Source of the DNA: an uncultured Clostridia bacterium
Lineage (GTDB): Bacteria; Bacillota_I; Bacilli_A; RF39; UBA660
Assembly (NCBI GenBank): GCA_948433815.1
Contig: CAOJDZ010000024.1
Span: 1 to 7,792, forward strand
DNA length: 7,792 nucleotides
Direction: 5' to 3'
A program made the translations under genes and the position numbers. This document shows, in pieces, positions 1 through 5,320 of this stretch (positions are counted from its first letter, which is position 1; every line of letters begins with the position of its first letter). The notes below the pieces were generated by a model. That model saw only the letters and a program-made list of their open reading frames with translations, ran no database searches and had not been told where the DNA came from.

Positions 1-815
1 TCTTCTTTATAATAAGGTTTATCATTTGTTTCACTGTAATGTTCTATATTACTTGTATCTACTTTACCTACACGAATTCCGTCCATATTTTCTTCACTCT
101 CATAACTAATTGTACTAGCACTTGCTCTTTTTAAAAGTTCTTCATAACTTATAATTGCTTTGGTTTCTTGTTCTTGTTCATATTCTTGTAGTTTTCTTTC
201 GTGCTCTTCATATTCTCCATTTGCTTTCATCTCATTAATTCTTGATTCAAGTTCAGTAGCGCTTATAATTGCAGTTGCTTCTTGTTCATCTTCAAAATCC
301 TTAATAGAATTAACAACTTCTTCATTATCAAAATCAAACCTAGATTGTTCAACATGTCTAACAGGCTCTTCTTGTTTTATCATAACTGGAACTGGTCTTT
401 CTAAGTTGTCGTATGTATGATCGTCTTCCTCTTCATCTTCTTCGTCTTCAAAATTTGCCATAGCCATATTAGGAGTTGAAAGAATCATATCTTCATCTTC
501 TTCGTAATCTTCGTCTTCAGTATCTTCTTCATAACTAACACTATTTACGATTGGCTTCTCTTCTACTACTCTCTCTTCCATAATAGGTTTTTCAAATTCT
601 CTTAAATCAGTATCATCAAGAGCAAAATCATCATAATCGTCTTCCTCATCATCTTCTTCAATATCATCTTTTTCATAATAATCAGTATCATGTATTTGTA
701 GTCTTACTAAATACACAATAACACCAATAATTATAACCATCATTATAATTAAAAATATTAAAAAGAAATCTCCATTTACTAAAAGATTAATAAAATTATT
801 AATACTATCTCCCAT
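1..815 (-). CDS. Acidic single-pass membrane protein, C-terminus beyond left edge
   Basis: I do not recognise this gene. The frame is open from the ATG at 815 to the window edge, giving 271 codons without a stop. The N-terminus carries one hydrophobic segment (about residues 16-37, rich in Ile, Leu, Met and Val), followed by R38, consistent with a membrane anchor. From about residue 45 to 135 it is extremely rich in Asp and Glu, in blocks such as DDIEEDDEEDD and FEDEEDEEEDD, which suggests a long disordered cytoplasmic tail. A short motif recurs: ATAIISATEL (about 180-189) and TKAIISYEEL (about 218-227). The start is supported by GGGTGA overlapping the rsmE stop, with a five-base gap between the genes, so translation is probably coupled to rsmE. 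The layout (anchor, acidic linker, short repeats) resembles scaffold or envelope proteins, but no function can be assigned. Confidence 0.82.
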   Translation of the reverse strand, partial: MGDSINNFINLLVNGDFFLIFLIIMMVIIIGVIVYLVRLQIHDTDYYEKDDIEEDDEEDDYDDFALDDTDLREFEKPIMEERVVEEKPIVNSVSYEEDTEDEDYEEDEDMILSTPNMAMANFEDEEDEEEDDHTYDNLERPVPVMIKQEEPVRHVEQSRFDFDNEEVVNSIKDFEDEQEATAIISATELESRINEMKANGEYEEHERKLQEYEQEQETKAIISYEELLKRASASTISYESEENMDGIRVGKVDTSNIEHYSETNDKPYYKE

Positions 816-820
816 GTTAA

Positions 821-1525
821 TCACCCATTTAAATAATTTATAATAGAACAAACATTAACTATAACTGTCTCTGTTCTAAGTATATTATTCCCAAGAGAAG
901 TTTTGACAAAACCTTTAGATGAAAGAATATCTTCTTCCTTTTTAGAAATGCCACCTTCTGGTCCAAATACTAATGATATTCTATCACATAAAGTTCTTTC
1001 ATTTAACACTTCTTTAATGCTTTTTACACTTTCTTTGTCAAGTGAACACAGAATATTTACACCATCATTTGTCGAAATATTGTCAACAAAACATATAGAA
1101 TCAACTTCTGGAATAATTAGTCTTCTAGACTGTTCACTAGCTTCTTTTGCTATTTTTCTCCATCTTTCCAATTTCTTTTCTTGCTTATCTTTATGTATAA
1201 CAAACTTAGAATGGCTAAACTGAACAGGCACGAATTTACTAACTCCCATTTCTGTTCCCTTCTCTATAATAAAACTCATTTTATCATCACTTAGAACTGG
1301 GATATAAGCAAGCACAAAAATCTTTTCTGTTCCCTCTTTAAATATATTCTTTATACTAGCACTTTTATAATCACTATTTAATGAACACAAATATAAAACT
1401 CTATCATACCCCACAATAATCTCATCATTAGGTTTTATTCTCATAACATTTTTAATATGATGAATGTCACTTTCATCTAATATTAATATATTATCTTCTC
1501 TTTTTTTACTAAAATATTGTTGCAT
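821..1525 (-). CDS. rsmE: 16S rRNA (uracil-1498-N3)-methyltransferase RsmE
   Basis: RsmE uses S-adenosylmethionine to methylate N3 of U1498 in 16S rRNA, near the decoding site of the 30S subunit. The 234-residue length fits the family. The N-terminus (MQQYFSKK, about 1-70) is the PUA-like RNA-binding part. The rest is a SPOUT methyltransferase domain with EKGTEMGV (88-95), RWRKIAKEASEQSRR (121-135), FGPEGG (187-192) and the knot-forming LGNNILRTET (211-220) just before the C-terminus. An in-frame ATG lies six codons upstream at 1543. I prefer the ATG at 1525 because RsmE proteins typically begin M-Q-x-Y-F and because the upstream ATG lies on the far side of an extended -10 box, so the transcript should not contain it. 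The gene reads into the acidic membrane-protein gene with a five-base gap. Confidence 0.95.
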   Translation of the reverse strand: MQQYFSKKREDNILILDESDIHHIKNVMRIKPNDEIIVGYDRVLYLCSLNSDYKSASIKNIFKEGTEKIFVLAYIPVLSDDKMSFIIEKGTEMGVSKFVPVQFSHSKFVIHKDKQEKKLERWRKIAKEASEQSRRLIIPEVDSICFVDNISTNDGVNILCSLDKESVKSIKEVLNERTLCDRISLVFGPEGGISKKEEDILSSKGFVKTSLGNNILRTETVIVNVCSIINYLNG

Positions 1526-1531
1526 ATTTAA

Positions 1532-1559
1532 ATTATACCACATGAAATTAAAAAGTTAA
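1532..1559 (-). promoter_or_regulatory. Promoter of rsmE with extended -10, predicted leaderless start
   Basis: On the minus strand TGGTATAAT occupies 1540-1532, and a TTAACT -35-like box lies at 1559-1554 with a 16-base spacer. Counting seven bases from the end of the -10 box puts transcription start at about 1525, the A of the preferred rsmE start codon. No Shine-Dalgarno sequence precedes that ATG, which agrees with a leaderless message. Confidence 0.65.
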
Positions 1560-1601
1560 ATATTATCACTAGCTTATTTAGTAGAGAATCTTAATCTATG
1601 A

Positions 1602-1607
1602 TATAAT
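1602..1607 (+). promoter_or_regulatory. Extended -10 promoter of the P-loop gene
   Basis: TGATATAAT at 1599-1607 is a perfect TGnTATAAT extended -10. No good -35 is visible (TTAGTA at 1578-1583 is a weak candidate, 18-base spacer). Predicted transcription start is about 1614, giving a nine-base leader that begins with the GGTGA ribosome site. It is divergent from the rsmE promoter within a short intergenic region. Confidence 0.6.
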
Positions 1608-1622
1608 TAAATCGGTGATAAA

Positions 1623-2189
1623 ATGAAAATAATTTCTAAAACTTTATATAGTGAAGAAACTCCTTTAGTTTTCACTGATGGAACAGAAATTTATAATGAA
1701 TTAAAAAAAGAATATAAAACCCACAAAAAAGGATTCTTTATTTATGCTCCTTCTGGAAGTGGTAAAACTCATTATATAAATCATCAAAAAGAAATGAACT
1801 GGATAGATGGCGACGTATTATGGAATAAAGCACACGCATTTCCTAACGATGATTGGTGGACTAGATCTGGAGAAGAAATGGACACTATAGAAAGAAGAGC
1901 AGATGTAATAACAGAACAAGCAAAAAAGCAAGGATTTTGGATTATGGGTGCAAGTTGTGTAAATATATATCCAGATGCCATTGTTATATTGCCACTAAAA
2001 AAACATTTAGATTACATAAAATATAGAGAAACACATAATTATGATGGTGGTATAACTAGTGAATCCATAGATAGAATTAAACACTGCAGAAAACATTTTA
2101 AAAGATTTAGTAAATATGGTGTACCAGTATTTAAAAGCATAGAAGAAGCCGTAAATTATTTAAACAATTTAGAAAAAGATGGAGATTAA
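1623..2189 (+). CDS. P-loop NTPase, possibly small-molecule or nucleotide kinase-like
   Basis: This 188-residue soluble protein has a Walker A motif, APSGSGKT (42-49), after a hydrophobic strand (GFFIY, 37-41). The first position of the classical GxxxxGK[ST] pattern is Ala. A following WIDGDVLW segment (60-67) sits where nucleotide and shikimate-type kinases often hold an acidic acceptor-binding loop. VILPLKKHLDYIKYRE (121-136) has the basic, helical look of a kinase lid region. A kinase-like P-loop ATPase is therefore plausible, but the substrate is unknown and I do not recognise the family. The start is supported by GGTGA at 1614-1618. It is the only plus-strand gene in the window and has its own promoter and terminator, so it looks like an independent transcription unit and could be acquired cargo. 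Both neighbours point the other way. Confidence 0.85.
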   Translation: MKIISKTLYSEETPLVFTDGTEIYNELKKEYKTHKKGFFIYAPSGSGKTHYINHQKEMNWIDGDVLWNKAHAFPNDDWWTRSGEEMDTIERRADVITEQAKKQGFWIMGASCVNIYPDAIVILPLKKHLDYIKYRETHNYDGGITSESIDRIKHCRKHFKRFSKYGVPVFKSIEEAVNYLNNLEKDGD

Positions 2190-2206
2190 CTTAATTTCCA
2201 TCTTTT
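2174..2206. terminator. Bidirectional intrinsic terminator
   Basis: AAAAGATGGAGATT (2174-2187) pairs with AATTTCCATCTTTT (2193-2206) around a five-base loop, with one G-T wobble. The plus strand ends in a TTTT tract after the stem and the minus strand has TTTTT followed by CT, so the hairpin can end both convergent genes. The stop codon of the P-loop gene lies inside the hairpin, at the edge of the loop. Confidence 0.8.
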
Positions 2207-2211
2207 ATTCT

Positions 2212-3021
2212 CTAATAATGCCTATGAAGTTGCATACTGACTAAATCCCCTAAATCATAATATATTCCATTAATAGAGGTTATAAATTTTCCATCTTTAC
2301 TAATTGTCACACCTATACCCGCATTATAATCAACTGACACTTCCTCTTCTTTATCTAATTTTGCTACCATTTGTTTAATAAAAGGAGAAATAAGATCATA
2401 ATGTGTTCCACTCCACACAATCAACCTTGCATTAGGATTAACAGAGTGAAAATAATTAGAATATCTTTGAATAGTAGTTAAATAACTAAAAGCACGATCA
2501 ACAATTTCGTCTGGTCCTTCACCAAATATCTCTAATCTATATTCTTTATTTAAATCCTCTTCAAAAGCAATCCAAAATTCTCTATTAATCCCATTATATT
2601 TATTTTTCAAAAAATCTAAATATCCTGTATTATCTATAAACATTTTAGGTTCTATTAAATTACTATCAGATTTAATACGAGTTCCAAAATTAACATTATT
2701 AATAATATGTGAACTTGAAATTCCATAATCTTGAAATAATTTACCCACTACTGATTTAGCTATTTGAGTACTAAAGATTGCTCTTTCAATACCGTTTACA
2801 TTCTTTGTATCACTAGCTATAAATAAAACAAAAATGTTTTCTCTCTCTTCATCTGAAATAGATGATAAAAGTGTTTTGAAATAATTATAATCTACTTCTG
2901 TAGTAACATCTATATCAATCATTTCACCTGTTTCTTTATCATATTTAGCATGCCTTTGAAAAATTATTTGAGTTTCTCCGTTCTTTAAATCCGGAAAAAA
3001 GTTTGATGAATTTATATTCAT
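2212..3021 (-). CDS. Histidine phosphatase superfamily protein
   Basis: This 269-residue protein has the layout of the histidine phosphatase (phosphoglycerate mutase-like) superfamily. IIFQRHAKYD (19-28) matches the N-terminal RHG motif, with Ala in place of Gly. R23 and H24 would be the phosphate-binding Arg and the phospho-accepting His. IERAIFSTQIA (78-88) matches the second R-x-x-x-S/T-x-x region (R80), and LIVWSGTHYDLISPF (200-214) matches the late catalytic-His motif (H207). The family removes phosphate from small molecules or proteins through a phosphohistidine intermediate; the substrate here cannot be told. No signal peptide or membrane segment is visible, so it is probably cytoplasmic. 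The ATG at 3021 follows a good GAGGTG site. The tnpB element lies directly upstream on the same strand, so some transcription may come from there as well as from its own promoter. Confidence 0.85.
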   Translation of the reverse strand: MNINSSNFFPDLKNGETQIIFQRHAKYDKETGEMIDIDVTTEVDYNYFKTLLSSISDEERENIFVLFIASDTKNVNGIERAIFSTQIAKSVVGKLFQDYGISSSHIINNVNFGTRIKSDSNLIEPKMFIDNTGYLDFLKNKYNGINREFWIAFEEDLNKEYRLEIFGEGPDEIVDRAFSYLTTIQRYSNYFHSVNPNARLIVWSGTHYDLISPFIKQMVAKLDKEEEVSVDYNAGIGVTISKDGKFITSINGIYYDLGDLVSMQLHRHY

Positions 3022-3026
3022 AATTA

Positions 3027-3050
3027 CACCTCTATAAACAAATTATACCA
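3027..3050 (-). promoter_or_regulatory. Promoter and ribosome site of the histidine phosphatase gene
   Basis: On the minus strand TGGTATAAT lies at 3050-3042 and GAGGTG at 3032-3027, five bases before the ATG. Predicted transcription start is about 3035, a 14-base leader. No convincing -35 is visible, as expected for an extended -10 promoter. Confidence 0.65.
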
Positions 3051-3051
3051 C

Positions 3052-3063
3052 TTCTTTAAAGAA
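3052..3063. promoter_or_regulatory. Perfect 12-bp palindrome in the phosphatase promoter
   Basis: TTCTTTAAAGAA is a perfect palindrome just upstream of the extended -10 box, at about -17 to -28 relative to the predicted transcription start. The position suits a repressor operator, but AT-rich DNA produces such palindromes by chance. The function is inferred only from location. Confidence 0.35.
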
Positions 3064-3087
3064 CAAAAGCAAATTAAAACTTACGTA

Positions 3088-3206
3088 TTAATTTACCTCC
3101 AAACCCTCACGAATTTGGTTTCCTGCTTCTTTGACTTCGTTATCTACTTTCTCCACAGGCTTATATTCCCCTAGTCGCTAGGGTATGTTTTTTTATTTTA
3201 ATCAGT
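3088..3206 (-). ncRNA. Putative TnpB omegaRNA (right-end guide RNA scaffold)
   Basis: The non-coding stretch directly downstream of the tnpB stop has the layout of IS605-family omegaRNAs. In minus-strand order there is a six-base-pair hairpin CCCTAG-CGA-CTAGGG (3183-3169), a GCCTGTGG motif (about 3160-3153), a GAAGCAGGAA segment that could pair CCTG with CAGG, and a terminal hairpin CCAAATTC-GTGA-GGGTTTGG (3118-3099). The terminal stem closes only with two G-U pairs and has a GNRA-type loop, which suggests selection as RNA. In known systems this RNA is bound by TnpB, and its guide is the flanking sequence just past the right end, here about 3088 downward. The 5' end probably lies inside the tnpB 3' coding region. 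Exact ends are estimates. Confidence 0.65.
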
Positions 3207-4361
3207 TTATTCTGTTATCATTTTTCTTTCTATTAATAACCTTATTCCTTCATTTAATATATTTATACTTGCATTTATATCTCTTTCTAGTACACTTCCA
3301 CATTCTCTACATTTGTATTTTCTTTTTCTTATATCTTTCATTTCTTTATCTTTGTTATTACAATGACTACATATTTGACTACTGCTATAGTATGGACTTA
3401 CTTTTATTATTGTTTTTTCTTCCCATTTACATTTATATTCTAGTATTCTTATTATTTTTCCAAATGTACTATTTAGTATTTCTTTTCTTAAGTTCTTTTT
3501 ATTGTTTTCTTTTTTTGTCATTTCTTTTATATTTAAACTTTCAGTTACTATGACATCATTATTCTCTATTACTTTCTTTACTATCTCTTCTGCTGTTTTC
3601 TTTCTGGCATTTTTTAATTTTCTATATATTTCATCTAATTTATTTACTGTTTTTTTATAGTTATTACTTCCTTTTACTTGTCTATTTAACTTCTTTTGAA
3701 CTTTTTTTATTCTTCTTTCATACTTTGTTAGATGTTTTGGATTTCCATGATATTCATAATCGCTTGTTGTTACTAAGTTTTTCACTCCTAAATCTATTCC
3801 TACTATTCCTCTTGTTTTTTCTGTTTCTTTATTTATCTCTTCACTTACCACTACACTTACATAATATTTATTTCCTTCTTTACTTACTGTTGCATTTATT
3901 ATTCTCCCTGGTAATTTATTTAAGTTTCTATATCCTCTTATTTTTACTTCTTTTAATTTAGGCAATGTTATTTCTTTTCTTTTTAAGTCTACACTTATAC
4001 TGTTATATGTTTTATCTTTATACATATTTGTTATATTGTTTGTTCTATAACTTGAGTTTATTCCTTTCTTTTTAAATCTTGGTATTCCTCCTAGTTTTTT
4101 ATAATATCTTTTAAATCCATCTTCTAAATTAAATATACTACATCTTAAACTACAACTATCTACTTCACTTAAAAATGGAAATTCTTCTTTTAATGAAAGT
4201 ATTAATTTGTTCATATCAAATCTTGTAAGACTTGGATCTTTTAGTTTTTTATCTAACATTTTATTAAAAATTAGTCTACTACAACCAAATGTCTTACTTA
4301 TTAATGCTTTTTGAGAAAAAGTTGGATACATTCTAAATTTATAAGCCTTATTTACTAACAT
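3207..4361 (-). CDS. tnpB: TnpB RNA-guided endonuclease (IS200/IS605 family)
   Basis: TnpB proteins are omegaRNA-guided DNA nucleases, relatives of the ancestors of Cas12, that cut next to a short target-adjacent motif and help the element persist. Numbered from the ATG at 4361 (384 residues), the protein has an N-terminal helix-turn-helix-like OrfB region (KAYKFRMYPTFSQK onward) and the split RuvC domain: D190 in GIVGIDLGVKNL, E274 in VIVTESLNI, and D361 in LERDINASINIL. Between the last two lies a zinc finger with C331, C334, C351 and C354. All catalytic and zinc residues are present and there is no frameshift, so activity is likely. A TTG two codons upstream (4367) is only three bases from the ribosome site, so the ATG is preferred. 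The gene has its own promoter, and its transcript continues into the omegaRNA region. Confidence 0.93.
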   Translation of the reverse strand: MLVNKAYKFRMYPTFSQKALISKTFGCSRLIFNKMLDKKLKDPSLTRFDMNKLILSLKEEFPFLSEVDSCSLRCSIFNLEDGFKRYYKKLGGIPRFKKKGINSSYRTNNITNMYKDKTYNSISVDLKRKEITLPKLKEVKIRGYRNLNKLPGRIINATVSKEGNKYYVSVVVSEEINKETEKTRGIVGIDLGVKNLVTTSDYEYHGNPKHLTKYERRIKKVQKKLNRQVKGSNNYKKTVNKLDEIYRKLKNARKKTAEEIVKKVIENNDVIVTESLNIKEMTKKENNKKNLRKEILNSTFGKIIRILEYKCKWEEKTIIKVSPYYSSSQICSHCNNKDKEMKDIRKRKYKCRECGSVLERDINASINILNEGIRLLIERKMITE

Positions 4362-4370
4362 AACCAAATT

Positions 4371-4378
4371 CCTCCTTT
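4371..4378 (-). promoter_or_regulatory. Ribosome binding site deciding the tnpB start
   Basis: AAAGGAGG on the minus strand lies nine bases before the ATG at 4361 but only three before the TTG at 4367. The spacing fixes the ATG as start. Confidence 0.85.
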
Positions 4379-4389
4379 ACTATAATTAA

Positions 4390-4418
4390 ACTATAACAAA
4401 CATATATTCTATAGTCAA
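4390..4418 (-). promoter_or_regulatory. Promoter of tnpB
   Basis: On the minus strand TTGACT (4418-4413) and TATAGT (4395-4390) are separated by exactly 17 bases, and the -10 is preceded by TGT, giving an extended form. This is among the best promoters in the window. It would drive tnpB and the downstream omegaRNA with a short leader. Confidence 0.75.
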
Positions 4419-4487
4419 ATATATTTTTATTATTTCACAAAGATTTCATAATATGATTTATTTTTACGATGAAATTTCCTATAAGAT

Positions 4488-4509
4488 AAAAAAAGAAGCC
4501 TAAACTTCT
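4488..4509 (-). terminator. Intrinsic terminator after the small membrane-protein pair
   Basis: On the minus strand AGAAGT-TTAG-GCTTCT forms a six-base-pair stem (last pair T-G) followed by seven T residues. The TAG stop of the upstream gene spans the loop and stem junction. The stem is short, but the T-tract is good. It separates the pair from the tnpB element. Confidence 0.6.
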
Positions 4510-4820
4510 GGATTGATACATGTAAATTTTATATCATAACTATAAAACAAAAACTTTTTAGAAACAGATATATCCGCAGCACATATTTTTTCATCTAACT
4601 CTAATGCACCAATATATCCTTCGCTTTCTAATGTTTCACTAGTTATAGAAAAAGGTAGAGTAATATCCTTATCGTCTATGTATTCTTTAACAGATTCTTT
4701 AATTTCTTTTTTTAAATTTATATATTTAATTTCACCTTCATATTTAAGACCAATAAAATATACAGCACATACTAAAAATACAATTATAAATCCCCATAAA
4801 ACGATAATTTTATTACTCAC
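4500..4820 (-). CDS. Small membrane-anchored protein with cysteine pair, second of a tandem pair
   Basis: I do not recognise this 106-residue protein. It has an N-terminal membrane segment (about 5-24, IIVLWGFIIVFLVCAVYFIG) and an extracytoplasmic domain of about 80 residues with C80 and C101, which could form a disulfide. The order helix (LKKEIKESVKEYI, 36-48), SxxLxxEG (about 61-68), D-x-x-x-C, a Val/Ile strand, and Y-x-x-x-x-x-C matches the upstream neighbour, so the two look like diverged paralogues. The start is GTG at 4820; there is no internal Met. AGGA lies nine bases upstream inside the end of the neighbour. An ATG immediately followed by TGA overlaps this GTG. The gene starts two bases after the neighbour's stop, so the two are co-transcribed and probably translationally coupled. 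Confidence 0.8.
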   Translation of the reverse strand: MSNKIIVLWGFIIVFLVCAVYFIGLKYEGEIKYINLKKEIKESVKEYIDDKDITLPFSITSETLESEGYIGALELDEKICAADISVSKKFLFYSYDIKFTCINPEV

Positions 4821-4822
4821 AT

Positions 4823-5281
4823 TTAATCATCCTTTCTCTCTTCATAACCAGTTGTTTCATACTTCTTACATTTTAAATATGCATCATATCGAATTTTCCC
4901 TGTATCGTCCACATAAACTGATACATATCCTGAACAATCATTACCATCGGCATCTTTAAACTTATCTAAAAGACCTTCTCTCTTTAATTGACTAACTCTA
5001 ATATTTAAAGTATCAAGACCAAGTTCGTTATTATAATATTTTTCTATATATTTTATAGTTGCTTCAACCATATCTTCTCTTAAATCTCCATAAGTAATAG
5101 GTTTGTTATTATTTTGACTATTATTAGGTTTCTTTAATTCTTCTAAATCAACAAAATGCCAATTTTCATCTAAAAGACCAAATTTTCTCAAACCAAACCC
5201 CGCTATTAAAAGACATATGATGAAAATAATTAAAAAAGCAAAAAACTCAAAATATCCCCATCCATTTTTATTTAATTTCAT
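4823..5281 (-). CDS. Membrane-anchored protein with prepilin-like N-terminus and cysteine pair
   Basis: This 152-residue protein begins MKLNKNG, then WGYFE and a long hydrophobic stretch (about 13-30). A short basic leader ending in Gly, Glu at position +5 after it, and an adjacent hydrophobic segment fit the type IV prepilin peptidase pattern (G7 to E12). A plain N-terminal anchor is equally possible, and no pilus gene is in view. After a polar Asn/Lys linker (50-62) comes a helix (LREDMVEATIKYIEKYY, 67-83), then QLKREGLL (98-105), C116 in DADGNDCSGYV and C138 in YDAYLKC. The last three elements recur in the downstream gene. The ATG at 5281 is preferred to a GTG at 5290, because GAGAGGTGA at 5295-5287 precedes the ATG by five bases and overlaps the GTG. 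It has its own promoter within the end of the topA region. Confidence 0.82.
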   Translation of the reverse strand: MKLNKNGWGYFEFFAFLIIFIICLLIAGFGLRKFGLLDENWHFVDLEELKKPNNSQNNNKPITYGDLREDMVEATIKYIEKYYNNELGLDTLNIRVSQLKREGLLDKFKDADGNDCSGYVSVYVDDTGKIRYDAYLKCKKYETTGYEERKDD

Positions 5282-5286
5282 CTTAG

Positions 5287-5310
5287 TCACCTCTCAACAT
5301 CTAAATTATA
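5287..5310 (-). promoter_or_regulatory. Extended -10 promoter and ribosome site of the membrane-protein pair
   Basis: On the minus strand TGATATAAT lies at 5313-5305, with predicted transcription start about 5298. GAGAGGTGA at 5295-5287 is the ribosome site for the ATG at 5281. No -35 is visible. The promoter sits directly after the topA stop codon, and no hairpin terminator separates them, so topA read-through may also contribute. Confidence 0.6.
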
Positions 5311-5320
5311 TCATATTTTT

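Larger units (their letters stand above)
3088..4480 (-). mobile_element. Solo tnpB element, IS200/IS605 superfamily (IS1341-like)
   Basis: The element consists of tnpB, its promoter and a structured right end. No tnpA-type Y1 transposase is present on either strand, so it cannot mobilise itself without help in trans. The right boundary is placed a few bases past the terminal hairpin (3099-3118), by analogy with known IS605-family ends. The left boundary is uncertain: it lies between the tnpB promoter (4418) and the terminator T-tract of the neighbouring gene (4488). I see no terminal inverted repeats or target duplication, as expected for this superfamily. It is inserted between the small membrane-protein pair and the phosphatase promoter and disrupts no evident gene. 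Confidence 0.6.

Noticed and set aside
160..420. Ser-rich plus-strand open frame
   Set aside because: It is the complement of the acidic membrane-protein gene: GAA/GAT codons read backward give Ser/Phe-rich sequence.
816..823. TGA read as tryptophan (Mycoplasma-type code)
   Set aside because: Trp is encoded by TGG in these genes, and TGA ends rsmE exactly at the family's usual C-terminus, with the next gene's ATG right after it.
903..1223. Plus-strand open frame inside rsmE
   Set aside because: It lies wholly antisense to a well-supported RsmE with all family motifs.
3185..3961. Leu/Phe-rich open frames on the plus strand over tnpB
   Set aside because: They are antisense shadows of the AT-rich tnpB gene, with low-complexity composition and no ribosome sites.
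3207..4361. Possibility that this is a nuclease-dead TnpB-like repressor (TldR type)
   Set aside because: All three RuvC acidic residues and the zinc cysteines are present, so a catalytic TnpB is the better call.
4440..4480. Possible left-end hairpin ATTTCAT...ATGAAAT and palindrome GAAATTTC
   Set aside because: Seven pairs around a 19-base loop and an eight-base AT palindrome are expected by chance in such AT-rich DNA. They are not enough to fix the left end of the element.
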